Shown here one piece after another: positions 18,802 to 26,127 of a stretch of 64,000 nt of DNA. The stretch's first letter is position 1. Each line of letters begins with the position of its first letter. This DNA comes from Nostocoides sp. Soil756 (GTDB lineage: Bacteria > Actinomycetota > Actinomycetes > Actinomycetales > Dermatophilaceae), in NCBI RefSeq assembly GCF_001428065.1, contig NZ_LMSE01000002.1:1208120-1272119 (forward strand), read 5' to 3'. The position numbers and the translations under genes were made by a program. The notes beneath the pieces are model-generated. The model was not told the origin of the DNA, searched no databases, and was given only the letters and a program-made list of their open reading frames with translations.

Positions 18802-19332
18802 TCAGCCCGCGACCGCTCCCCCGGCCTGGTGCAGCACCCACAGGAACTCGTCGGCGTAGCGCCGCTCGCGCAGGTCCTTGAGGTCGTTGCCCATCCACTG
18901 GTTGATGTGCTCGTGGCTGACGGTGGCGTTCACCCGGCCGGTGGCCGGGGTCTCGAGCCACACCTCCTGCCGGGCGAGCACGCTGTTCTTGCCGGCGCGC
19001 ACCTGGTGGGCGGGGACGACCCAGGTGGGCGGGCTCTGCGGGCCGGCCGGGTGGAAGCCGAGCCACCCGTTCTCGACGCGCAGCACCCCGACCTGCTGCC
19101 CCGGCAGCACCATCCCACCGCCCGGCGAGAGCTGGGCGTTCCACTGCCCCACGGGCGTGCCGGGCGGGGCGACGGGGTCGTAGCCCGCCGCCGCCACCGC
19201 GGCCCCGACCGAGGCCGGGACCCGAGGGCGTCGGCTCCGCAGCCAGAGCACGAGCACGATCCCGGCCACCGCGAGCGGCAGCAGGCCGACGACGGCGCCG
19301 ACCAGGCCGATCACCGCGTCGACGCCGAGCAT
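18802..19332 (-). CDS. Hypothetical single-TM protein with PH-like/DUF domain
   Basis: 176-residue protein with one N-terminal TM helix (residues about 8-30, VIGLVGAVVGLLPLAVAGIVLVLWL) and a globular remainder. The middle contains LRVENGWLGFHPAG and PTWVVPAHQVRAGKN, a pattern of short strands. The end is SHEHINQWMGNDLKDLRERRYADEFLWVLHQAGG. Function is unknown. It begins 4 bp after the pdxS stop on the same strand and is probably co-transcribed with it. It faces kynU convergently. Confidence 0.7.
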   Translation of the reverse strand: MLGVDAVIGLVGAVVGLLPLAVAGIVLVLWLRSRRPRVPASVGAAVAAAGYDPVAPPGTPVGQWNAQLSPGGGMVLPGQQVGVLRVENGWLGFHPAGPQSPPTWVVPAHQVRAGKNSVLARQEVWLETPATGRVNATVSHEHINQWMGNDLKDLRERRYADEFLWVLHQAGGAVAG

Positions 19333-19336
19333 CGGC

Positions 19337-20239
19337 TCACCAGCCGCGCTCGGCCAACCGGTGCGGCTGCGGGATCTCGTCGACGTTGATGCCGACCATC
19401 GCCTCGCCGAGCCCGCGCGAGACCTTGGCGATCACGTCGGGGTCGTCGTGGAAGGTCGTGGCCTTGACGATGGCCTCCGCACGCTGGGCCGGGTTGCCCG
19501 ACTTGAAGATGCCCGAGCCCACGAACACGCCCTCGGCGCCCAGCTGCATCATCATCGCGGCGTCGGCCGGGGTCGCGATGCCGCCGGCGGTGAAGAGCAC
19601 CACCGGGAGCTTGCCGGCCTCGGCGACCTCCTTGACCAGGTCGTACGGGGCCTGCAGCTCCTTGGCCGCGACGTAGAGCTCGTCGGGGGACATCGAGCGC
19701 AGCCGGTTGATCTCGGCGCGCAGGGTGCGCATGTGGGTGGTGGCGTTCGAGACGTCGCCGGTGCCGGCCTCGCCCTTGGAGCGGATCATGGCTGCACCCT
19801 CGGTGATGCGGCGCAGGGCCTCGCCGAGGTTGGTGGCGCCGCAGACGAACGGCACCGTGAACTGCCACTTGTCGATGTGGTTGGCGTAGTCGGCCGGGGT
19901 GAGGACCTCGGACTCGTCGATGTAGTCGACCCCGAGGCTCTGCAGGACCTGGGCCTCGACGAAGTGGCCGATGCGGGCCTTGGCCATCACCGGGATGGAG
20001 ACCTCGGCGATGATGCCGTCGATCATGTCGGGGTCGCTCATCCGCGAGACCCCGCCCTGGGCCCGGATGTCGGCCGGGACGCGCTCGAGCGCCATGACGG
20101 CGACGGCGCCGGCGTCCTCGGCGATTCGGGCCTGCTCGGGGGTGACGACGTCCATGATGACGCCGCCCTTGAGCATCTCGGCCATGCCGCGCTTGACGCG
20201 GGTGGTGCCGGTGCTCGGGACGCTGTGCTGTTCGGTCAT
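19337..20239 (-). CDS. pdxS: Pyridoxal 5'-phosphate synthase lyase subunit
   Basis: 300-residue (beta/alpha)8 synthase that builds PLP from ribose 5-phosphate, glyceraldehyde 3-phosphate and ammonia supplied by PdxT. It is highly conserved throughout: [43 protein letters not shown], the active-site [16 protein letters not shown] and the phosphate-binding [31 protein letters not shown]. The start is ATG at 20239. The partner pdxT lies at 15696-16316, split off by a plus-strand island. Confidence 0.97.
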   Translation of the reverse strand: MTEQHSVPSTGTTRVKRGMAEMLKGGVIMDVVTPEQARIAEDAGAVAVMALERVPADIRAQGGVSRMSDPDMIDGIIAEVSIPVMAKARIGHFVEAQVLQSLGVDYIDESEVLTPADYANHIDKWQFTVPFVCGATNLGEALRRITEGAAMIRSKGEAGTGDVSNATTHMRTLRAEINRLRSMSPDELYVAAKELQAPYDLVKEVAEAGKLPVVLFTAGGIATPADAAMMMQLGAEGVFVGSGIFKSGNPAQRAEAIVKATTFHDDPDVIAKVSRGLGEAMVGINVDEIPQPHRLAERGW

Positions 20240-20291
20240 GTCGCGATTCTAGGACCGCCAGAGTCCGCGCCCGACCAGGGGTTGAGGGTTC

Positions 20292-20891
20292 TCAGCGAGC
20301 CAGCGCGGCGGGCAGCTCGTCGGTGAACTCGACGCGCTCGGGCAGGGCCGCGTGCCCCGAGAGCCGGAAGGCTCGCACGACCCACTTCTCGCGCACCCGG
20401 CGCACCTCGCGCACGGCGTCGTTGTGGAACCGGCGCGCCATCCGCACCCGCAGGGCGCTGGCGGCGATCCGGTCGAGGCTGTCGTCGACCAGCTCGTCGC
20501 CGCGCGAGCGCAGGTCGGCCACGACCTCGTCGGTGAGGGTGACCGCCAGGATCTCGCTGAGCGAGGCCTCGACCTCCTCGCGGCCCCCGAAGTGCTGGCC
20601 GTCGAGGAGGTCCTCGGCCAGCGGGTGCTCGGTGGTGCGTTCGACCGACTCGGTGGCGGCATCGGCCAGGAGCAGCGCGGTGGCCGGGTCGAGCGCGCCG
20701 CTGTTGGCGAGCTCGAGGGTCGCCTCGGCCCGGCGCACCAGCTGGGCGTCCAACGCCGACATGGCCCCTTCGACCTTGGCGTGCAGCCGGTCGAGCCGGG
20801 CGGCCGCGTACGAGAGGTACCAGGCCGCCGCGATGAGCACGATGACCACGAAGGTCGTGACCTGCAGGATGTCGACGTTGAGGCTGCTCAC
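20292..20891 (-). CDS. Membrane-anchored LemA-like protein
   Basis: 199-residue protein: N-terminal TM helix (residues about 10-30), then an all-helical domain. The pattern LDRLHAKVEGAMSALDAQLVRRAEATLELAN near the start and RRFHNDAVREVRRVREKWVVRAF near the end resembles LemA-type helical bundles, in which an NxxV motif follows a long helix. This is inferred from appearance only. It overlaps pimA by 4 bp and precedes pdxS by 52 bp, the same neighbourhood as conserved small proteins near pimA in other actinobacteria. Confidence 0.7.
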   Translation of the reverse strand: MSSLNVDILQVTTFVVIVLIAAAWYLSYAAARLDRLHAKVEGAMSALDAQLVRRAEATLELANSGALDPATALLLADAATESVERTTEHPLAEDLLDGQHFGGREEVEASLSEILAVTLTDEVVADLRSRGDELVDDSLDRIAASALRVRMARRFHNDAVREVRRVREKWVVRAFRLSGHAALPERVEFTDELPAALAR

Positions 20892-22075
20892 GGCCGGTCA
20901 CCCCCGGGCACGCTGCGCACCAGGCGACCCCACAGCCCGCGCGGCCCCTCGACGAGCTCGGCGTGCGCGCCGGCCAGGGCGGTCTCGTACACGGCCATGA
21001 CCTGGCGCGAGACCGGCTCCCAGTCGAAGACCCGCGCCCGCTCGCGCCCGGCGGCGCTGAGGCTCGCGCGGCGGGCGGGGTCGCCGAGCAGCCCGAGCAC
21101 GGCGGCGGCCAGGGCCGGGGCCGACCCCACCTCGTGGAGCACACCGGTGCGGCCGTCGTCGAGGACGCGGACGAACGCGGGCAGGTCGGAGGCGACGACG
21201 GGGGCTCCGGCCGCCATCGCCTCGACGAGCACGATGCCGAAGCTCTCGCCCCCGAGGTGGGGGGCGACGTAGGCGTCGACCGAGCGCAGCAGGGACTCCT
21301 TGTCGGCGTCGCTCACCGCGCCGAGGACCTCGACCGCCGCGCGGACCGGCGGCGCGGCCTTGCGCAGCAGGTCGCCGGCGTCGCCGGGACCCGCGACCAG
21401 CAGGCGGGTGCCGGGCCGGGCCTCGAGCACGGTGGGCAGCGCGCGCAGCAGGACCTCGAGCCCCTTGCGCGGCTCGTCGACCCGGCCGAGGAACGCCAGG
21501 GTGGGTCGGTCGTCCGTCCCGGTCCAGGCCTCGCGCCGCGGGGCCCGGGCGAACCGGTCGACGTGCACGCCGTTGGGGATGATGTAGGTCTCGCCCCCCA
21601 GGTGGCGCCGGACCGTGGCCGCAGCATCCTCGGACACCGCGATCCGGGCGCGGATCTTCTCGAGCGAGCCGCGCAGCACGGGGTTCGCGGCGTGCATGGC
21701 GCGCGAGCGGCTCGTTGCGGTGTGGAAGGTGGCGACGACGGGCTCCTCGGCGGCCCAGAGCGTCATCAGCGAGACCGACGGGGTGACCGGCTCGTGCAGG
21801 TGCACCACGTCGAAACGGCCGGACTCCAGCCAGCGGGTGACCCGGGCGGAGGTGACCGGACCGAAGGTCAGCCGCGCCACCGAGCCGTTGTAGCGCACCG
21901 GTACCGCGCGCCCGCACGACACGAGGTAGGGCGGCACGGTGGCGCCGTCGTCGGCCGGCGCGAGCACCGAGACGTCGTGCCCCTGGGCCAGGAAGACCTC
22001 CGCGAGGTCGCGCACGTGGAACTGCACTCCCCCGGGCACGTCGAAGGAGTACGGGCACACCATCCCGATCCTCAC
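20888..22075 (-). CDS. pimA: Phosphatidyl-myo-inositol mannosyltransferase (GT4)
   Basis: 395-residue GT-B glycosyltransferase predicted to transfer the first mannose from GDP-mannose to phosphatidylinositol on the inner membrane face. The start VRIGMVCPYSFDVPGGVQFHVRDLAEVF is close to mycobacterial PimA. The C-terminal donor-binding domain has FLGRVDEPRKGLEVLLRAL, the EX7E-type motif GGESFGIVLVEAMAAGAPVVASDLPAF and a final amphipathic helix. GTG at 22075 overlaps the acyltransferase stop by 4 bp. Position between the acyltransferase and a LemA-like gene supports the name. Confidence 0.93.
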   Translation of the reverse strand: MRIGMVCPYSFDVPGGVQFHVRDLAEVFLAQGHDVSVLAPADDGATVPPYLVSCGRAVPVRYNGSVARLTFGPVTSARVTRWLESGRFDVVHLHEPVTPSVSLMTLWAAEEPVVATFHTATSRSRAMHAANPVLRGSLEKIRARIAVSEDAAATVRRHLGGETYIIPNGVHVDRFARAPRREAWTGTDDRPTLAFLGRVDEPRKGLEVLLRALPTVLEARPGTRLLVAGPGDAGDLLRKAAPPVRAAVEVLGAVSDADKESLLRSVDAYVAPHLGGESFGIVLVEAMAAGAPVVASDLPAFVRVLDDGRTGVLHEVGSAPALAAAVLGLLGDPARRASLSAAGRERARVFDWEPVSRQVMAVYETALAGAHAELVEGPRGLWGRLVRSVPGGDRP

Positions 22076-23007
22076 GGCGCGACCGCCGGAGCCCGAGCGG
22101 GGTCGAGGTCGTCGACGAAGACCCGCTGGAGCATGTGCCAGTCGGAGGTGTGCCGGCGCACGGCCTCGCCCAGGACGTCGGCGCACGCCTGCGTCATCGC
22201 CACGACCTTCTCGCGGGTCGCCCCGGTGGCGGGCACCTCCACCGGGGGGTGGAAGACGATGACGATGCCCCAGCCGCGGCCCCGACGTTCGTGCCGGATG
22301 GTGACGGGGAACAGCGGGCGGCGCTCGGCCAGGGCCAGGGCCGCGGGCCCGGGCGCCATCCGGGCCGGCAGGCCGCAGAAGTCGACAGTGACGCCCTGGC
22401 GGGTGAGGTCGCGGTCGGCCAGCAGGGGGATGACCTGCGGGGTACGGGCGGCCTCGCGCAGCGCGGGGAACACCTCGGGGCCGCCGGTGAGGGGCAGGAT
22501 CGTCATCCCCAGGCCCTCGCGGAACTCGAGGAACTCGCGGAAGACCTCCTCGGGCTCGAGCCGCTCGGCCACCGTGGTCACGGGGCCGAGGAACTGGGTC
22601 CCCCAGGCGCCGGCGAGGTCCCAGTTGCCCAGGTGCCCCAGGAAGCAGACGACCGAGCCGCCGGCGTCGAGGACCGCGCGCACGGCATCGTCGCCCTCGA
22701 CCCGCACCCGGGACAGGATGGCGTCGCGGTCGAGCACCGGCAGCCGGAAGGCCTCGCAGTAGTAGCGCAGGTAGGACCGCATCCCCTCGCGGACCAGGGC
22801 GTCGAGCGCGGCCTCGTCGAGCTCGGGCCGTACCCGGGCGTAGTTGGCGCGCATCCGGGCCGCTCCCCCGCGGGCGACGGTGACGTCGGCGACGGCGTCG
22901 AAGAGCCGGTAGGCGGCGCGCTCGGGCAGGCGGCGGACGGCGGCCCAGCCCAGGCGGTGGCCCGCGACGGCCGCGGAGGCCGCGAGGTCGGCCGGCAGCC
23001 CCCTCAC
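22072..23007 (-). CDS. PIM lauroyl/acyl acyltransferase (LpxL/HtrB family)
   Basis: 311-residue membrane-associated acyltransferase. The HX4D/E-type catalytic motif is SVVCFLGHLGNWDLAGAWG (His124). Other landmarks are RVRVEGDDAVRAVLDAGG, PLTGGPEVFPALREA and DFCGLPARMAPGPAALALAERRP. In mycobacteria the gene at this place (Rv2611c type) acylates the mannose of PIMs. Overlaps of 4 bp with pgsA upstream and pimA downstream show tight coupling. The start is GTG at 23007. Confidence 0.9.
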   Translation of the reverse strand: MRGLPADLAASAAVAGHRLGWAAVRRLPERAAYRLFDAVADVTVARGGAARMRANYARVRPELDEAALDALVREGMRSYLRYYCEAFRLPVLDRDAILSRVRVEGDDAVRAVLDAGGSVVCFLGHLGNWDLAGAWGTQFLGPVTTVAERLEPEEVFREFLEFREGLGMTILPLTGGPEVFPALREAARTPQVIPLLADRDLTRQGVTVDFCGLPARMAPGPAALALAERRPLFPVTIRHERRGRGWGIVIVFHPPVEVPATGATREKVVAMTQACADVLGEAVRRHTSDWHMLQRVFVDDLDPARAPAVAP

Positions 23008-23618
23008 CGGGCGACCAGGGCCTGACGGCGGACCTCGAGGATCCGCTGGACGACGGTGACCAGGCTCGCGAGGGCCAGCAGGGCCAGGACGACGCCGAGG
23101 AAGACGGTGGGGATGCCGAACAGCCCGGTGAGCCCGGTGGCGACGAGCACCGTGACGAGCCGGTCGGCGCGCTCGGCGATGCCCACGTTGGCCGTCATCC
23201 CGAGCCCCTCGGCCCGGGCCTTGGCGTACGACACGACGCTGCCGAGGATGAGGCAGGCCAGGGCCAGCGCCGCCATGTAGGCGTTGCCACCGTTGCCGGC
23301 GTACCAGAGGACCAGGCCCCCGAAGACGGCGGCGTCACCCACCCGGTCGAGCGTCGAGTCGAGGTAGGCGCCCCAGTTGCCCGACCGGCCGATCCGGCGC
23401 GCCATGATGCCGTCGACGGTGTCGGAGAACACGAAGGCGGTGACCACGAGGGTGCCGACGAAGAACTGGCCGCGGGGGTAGAACGCCAGCGCGCCGAAGG
23501 TCACGCCGAGGGTGCCGATGACGGTCACGACGTCGGGGCTGATGCCGAGTCGGATGAAGGTGACGGCCACCGGGGTCAGGAGCTTGGTGAAGAAGGCGCG
23601 CGCGTATCGGTTGAGCAT
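23004..23618 (-). CDS. pgsA: CDP-alcohol phosphatidyltransferase (PI-phosphate synthase)
   Basis: 204-residue integral membrane enzyme, likely condensing CDP-diacylglycerol with inositol 1-phosphate to start PI synthesis. The complete CDP-alcohol motif is present: Asp66, Asp69-Gly70, Ala73-Arg74, Gly83, Asp87 and Asp91 in DTVDGIMARR...GAYLDSTLDRVGD. Around it are five to six hydrophobic helices. The start is ATG at 23618. It opens the pgsA-acyltransferase-pimA transcript, 78 bp after the HIT gene, as in mycobacteria. Confidence 0.94.
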   Translation of the reverse strand: MLNRYARAFFTKLLTPVAVTFIRLGISPDVVTVIGTLGVTFGALAFYPRGQFFVGTLVVTAFVFSDTVDGIMARRIGRSGNWGAYLDSTLDRVGDAAVFGGLVLWYAGNGGNAYMAALALACLILGSVVSYAKARAEGLGMTANVGIAERADRLVTVLVATGLTGLFGIPTVFLGVVLALLALASLVTVVQRILEVRRQALVAR

Positions 23619-23696
23619 GGTGCGGCCAGCGTAGTGGGGACGGTGCGGAGGCGTCGCTGCGCACCGGCCCGGCGAGGGTCCGGCGACGGTCCGGAC

Positions 23697-24236
23697 TCAG
23701 GCGGGCCAGTGCTCCGCGAGGCGCGAGCGGACGTCTTCGAGCAGCATCGGGAGGGCCTTGGTGCGGGCCACGATGGGCAGGAAGTTGCTGTCGCCACCCC
23801 AGCGCGGGACGACGTGCTGGTGCAGGTGCGCGGCCACGCCGGCTCCCGCGACCGCGCCCTGGTTCATCCCGAGGTTGAAGCCCATCGGCGCCGAGGCCGC
23901 CTCGAGCGCCCGGATCGCGGCCTTGGTCAGGGCGGTGAACTCCGTGGTCTCGTCGTCGGTGAGGTCGACGTAGAGCGGCACGTGCCGGTAGGGGCAGACC
24001 AGCACGTGGCCGGGGTTGTAGGGGAAGAGGTTCATCACGACGTAGCAGTGCTCGCCGCGGTGCACGACCAGGCCCTCGGCGTCCCCCTTGGCGGGCGCGG
24101 CGCAGAACGGGCACCCGGCGCCGGCGTCGTCGGCGGGGCGCTCCCCCTGGATGTAGACCATGCGGTGAGGGGTCCAGAGGCGTTCGAAGCCGTCGGGCTC
24201 CCCGGTGAAGTCGGCGACGTCCTCGGGCTCCGGCAT
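23697..24236 (-). CDS. HIT-domain nucleotide hydrolase/phosphorylase
   Basis: 179-residue histidine triad protein. The catalytic triad is HLHQHVVPR; a Cys-based zinc motif CPFCAAP lies near residue 45, and the fold core is YVVMNLFPYNPGHVLVCPYRHV. Homologues at this position (between thrS and pgsA in mycobacteria) act on dinucleoside polyphosphates such as Ap4A; the exact substrate here is inferred. The start is ATG at 24236. Confidence 0.9.
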   Translation of the reverse strand: MPEPEDVADFTGEPDGFERLWTPHRMVYIQGERPADDAGAGCPFCAAPAKGDAEGLVVHRGEHCYVVMNLFPYNPGHVLVCPYRHVPLYVDLTDDETTEFTALTKAAIRALEAASAPMGFNLGMNQGAVAGAGVAAHLHQHVVPRWGGDSNFLPIVARTKALPMLLEDVRSRLAEHWPA

Positions 24237-24285
24237 GCCGCGATCCTAGGGCGGGTGCGCGGCGGGGGGCTCGAGACCCCGGTTC

Positions 24286-24346
24286 GTCAGGCTCACCCCG
24301 GTTCCGAACCGGGGTCAGCCTGACATTTCGGGGTGACCCCGAAATG
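24286..24346. repeat. Two abutting palindromes (39 bp and 23 bp)
   Basis: 24286-24324 is a 39-bp inverted repeat with 19-bp arms (left GTCAGGCTCACCCCGGTTC) and one mismatch. It shares its last base with a second, perfect 23-bp palindrome at 24324-24346 (arms CATTTCGGGGT and ACCCCGAAATG). They lie between the SDR stop (24363) and the HIT start (24236) on the minus strand. They could terminate the SDR transcript or be a REP-like mobile hairpin. No T-tract is present. Confidence 0.7.
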
Positions 24347-24362
24347 TGGAGGTAGCGCGGGG

Positions 24363-25178
24363 TCAGCGCAGGTAGGAGGCCCCGTTGAAGTCGACGACCG
24401 CGCCCGAGGCCCACTCGGCGCCCGGCGACGCCAGGGTGAACACCGCGCCCGCGACCTCCTCGGGGATGGCGACACGGTGGAACGGGCTCTGCGCCCGGGT
24501 GGCCTCCGCGGCCTCGGGGTCGGCCATGGCGTAGCCGGCCATCTCGGTCGCGATGAAGCCAGGAGCCAGCGAGGTGACGGCGATGCCGTGCGGGGCCAGG
24601 TGCTGGGCCATCGATTGGCCGAACGCGTGCAGGCCCGCCTTGCCGGCGCCGTAGGCGGGGATGTCGGGCTCGCCACGGTAGGCACCGCGCGAGCCCACGT
24701 TGACGATGCGTCCCACGGCCACCCCCGGGGCGGGCGCGACGTCGATCATCCGCCGGGCGACGCACCAGGTGAGGTTGGCCGGCCCGAGCAGGTTCGTGGC
24801 CAGGGTGCGCTCCCAGACCTCGACCCAGTCGGCGTACGACGTGGCGTCGAGGGGATGGTCGCCGCGGCGGCTGCTCGAGGAGCCCGGCGGCACGATCATG
24901 GCGGCGTTGTTGACCAGCACGTCGACCCGGCCGAGCGCCTCGTGCGCCTCGGCGGCCAGCCGCTCGACGGCGGCGGGATCGGACAGGTCGGCCGCGAGGC
25001 GCGTGTGCCCGGAGCCGTCGAGGGAGGCCAGCACGTCGTCGGCCCGCTCCCGGCTCGCGTCACCGCGGTGGTGCACCACCACCCGGTCCCCTGCTGCGGC
25101 GAAGGCCCGCGCGACCGCCGCCCCGACGCCGCGGGAGGAACCGGTGACCAGGACGCCGCGGGAGGGGTGCTCGCTCAT
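24363..25178 (-). CDS. SDR family oxidoreductase
   Basis: 271-residue short-chain dehydrogenase/reductase of unknown substrate. The cofactor motif GSSRGVGAAVARAF starts at about residue 13, followed by LVNNAAMIVPPG and the active-site segment IVNVGSRGAYRGEPDIPAYGAGKAGLHAFGQ (Ser, Tyr, Lys all present). PGFIATEM follows the catalytic Lys. It looks like a 3-oxoacyl reductase-type SDR. It starts at ATG 25178, 9 bp after the GNAT gene, and probably shares its transcript. Confidence 0.88.
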   Translation of the reverse strand: MSEHPSRGVLVTGSSRGVGAAVARAFAAAGDRVVVHHRGDASRERADDVLASLDGSGHTRLAADLSDPAAVERLAAEAHEALGRVDVLVNNAAMIVPPGSSSSRRGDHPLDATSYADWVEVWERTLATNLLGPANLTWCVARRMIDVAPAPGVAVGRIVNVGSRGAYRGEPDIPAYGAGKAGLHAFGQSMAQHLAPHGIAVTSLAPGFIATEMAGYAMADPEAAEATRAQSPFHRVAIPEEVAGAVFTLASPGAEWASGAVVDFNGASYLR

Positions 25179-25187
25179 GCGCCCACC

Positions 25188-25673
25188 CTAGTGAGGCGGG
25201 TCGAGCCGCAGCTCCATCAGCCGCGCGGAGGGGGTGGCGAACCCGACGCGCTCGTACAGCCCCCGCGCGGCCGGTACGGCGTTCAGCTGGATGCGGGTGA
25301 CGTCGTCGGTCCGGGCCCAGGCGACGAGCTCGCGCAGCAGCCGCTCCCCCAGCCCCGCCCCCCGGGCGTCGCGCGTGACGAAGAGCAGGCTCACGTGGAA
25401 CCACGCCTCGGCGGGACGGTGGGCGCTCGGCAGCTTCTGGACGCGGGTGCCGTGGATGGTTCCGAGCGGCCGGCCGCCGGCGTCCTCGGCCAGCCAGGTG
25501 CGCCGGGCGCGGTCGCGCAGCCAGGCGTCGGCGAAGGCGTCGAGGAAGCCAGGGGGCGTGGTGGCGCCCCGCTCGCGCTCGTCCTGGATGTGCAGCGCAG
25601 CGACCGAGAACGCGTCGGTGGGCACGGCGCGGCGCACGCGCACGGCTCGGCTGGTCTCCACACGGCCCAGCAT
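25188..25673 (-). CDS. GNAT family N-acetyltransferase
   Basis: 161-residue acetyltransferase. The CoA-binding core is LLFVTRDARGAGLGERLLRELVAWARTDDVTRIQLNAV, followed by the typical ending AARGLYERVGFATPSARLMEL. It starts at ATG 25673, just downstream of a GC-rich hairpin (25681-25715) and a 15-bp tandem repeat. Substrate unknown. The SDR gene follows after 9 bp. Confidence 0.85.
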   Translation of the reverse strand: MLGRVETSRAVRVRRAVPTDAFSVAALHIQDERERGATTPPGFLDAFADAWLRDRARRTWLAEDAGGRPLGTIHGTRVQKLPSAHRPAEAWFHVSLLFVTRDARGAGLGERLLRELVAWARTDDVTRIQLNAVPAARGLYERVGFATPSARLMELRLDPPH

Positions 25674-25680
25674 GACCCAT

Positions 25681-25753
25681 CCCCCACGCCGCCGCTGCGC
25701 GAACCTGCGTGGGGGGCAGCGGCTCCCGCCGTAGCGGCTCCCGCCGTAGCGGC
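25681..25753. repeat. Leader hairpin and 15-bp tandem repeat before the GNAT gene
   Basis: CCCCCACGC (25681) and GCGTGGGGG (25707) form a hairpin just ahead of the GNAT start codon. Next to it, AGCGGCTCCCGCCGT is repeated exactly at 25718-25732 and 25733-25747, with a third partial copy. The hairpin would sit immediately before the ribosome-binding region of the minus-strand GNAT mRNA. Confidence 0.55.
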
Positions 25754-25770
25754 CTCCCCGGACGAAGGGT

Positions 25771-25946
25771 GAGGCCCCGGGAAGTATGAGTTCCCGGGGC
25801 CTCGGGTGACACGGAGTGATGGTCTGTGTCTCACGAGGAGGGTCCGGCGTCCACCACCCGCATCACCGGGCGGCTCCTCGCGGCCGAAACCGCTTGGCAT
25901 GGAAGCCTTCTCCTTCTCGATCCCTCCGCCACCGAAGTGGTGGAGT
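25771..25946 (-). ncRNA. Candidate small RNA or leader between thrS and the GNAT gene
   Basis: The 454-bp gene-free stretch 25674-26127 has promoter-like and terminator-like elements on the minus strand. A possible -35 TTGCGG (25981-25976) is separated by 17 bp from a possible -10 TAGAAA (25958-25953). A hairpin CCACC/GGTGG follows at once (25945-25928). A strong 13-bp stem with a 7-nt loop sits at 25771-25803 (arms GAGGCCCCGGGAA and TTCCCGGGGCCTC). Together they would give an RNA of about 175 nt. A short ORF from an ATG near 25903 behind GAGAAGGAGAAGG runs through the hairpin and is not convincing as a protein. This is inference from sequence only; no known RNA family was recognised. Confidence 0.35.
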
Positions 25947-26127
25947 GGGATATTTCTAGTCCCGTCCGGGGCCGCCCGCAAGGGCCGGGCGACGGAAATC
26001 TCGCGGCTCGTGCGAACGTCGGCGTGTCGCCGGTGTGTCGTGGGACGCACGGGACGTGAGCACCGCAGCGGGAACACCGAGCCGGCATGGCGTCCAGCAT
26101 CCGGACGCCCGGCTCCGTCGGCGCTGC

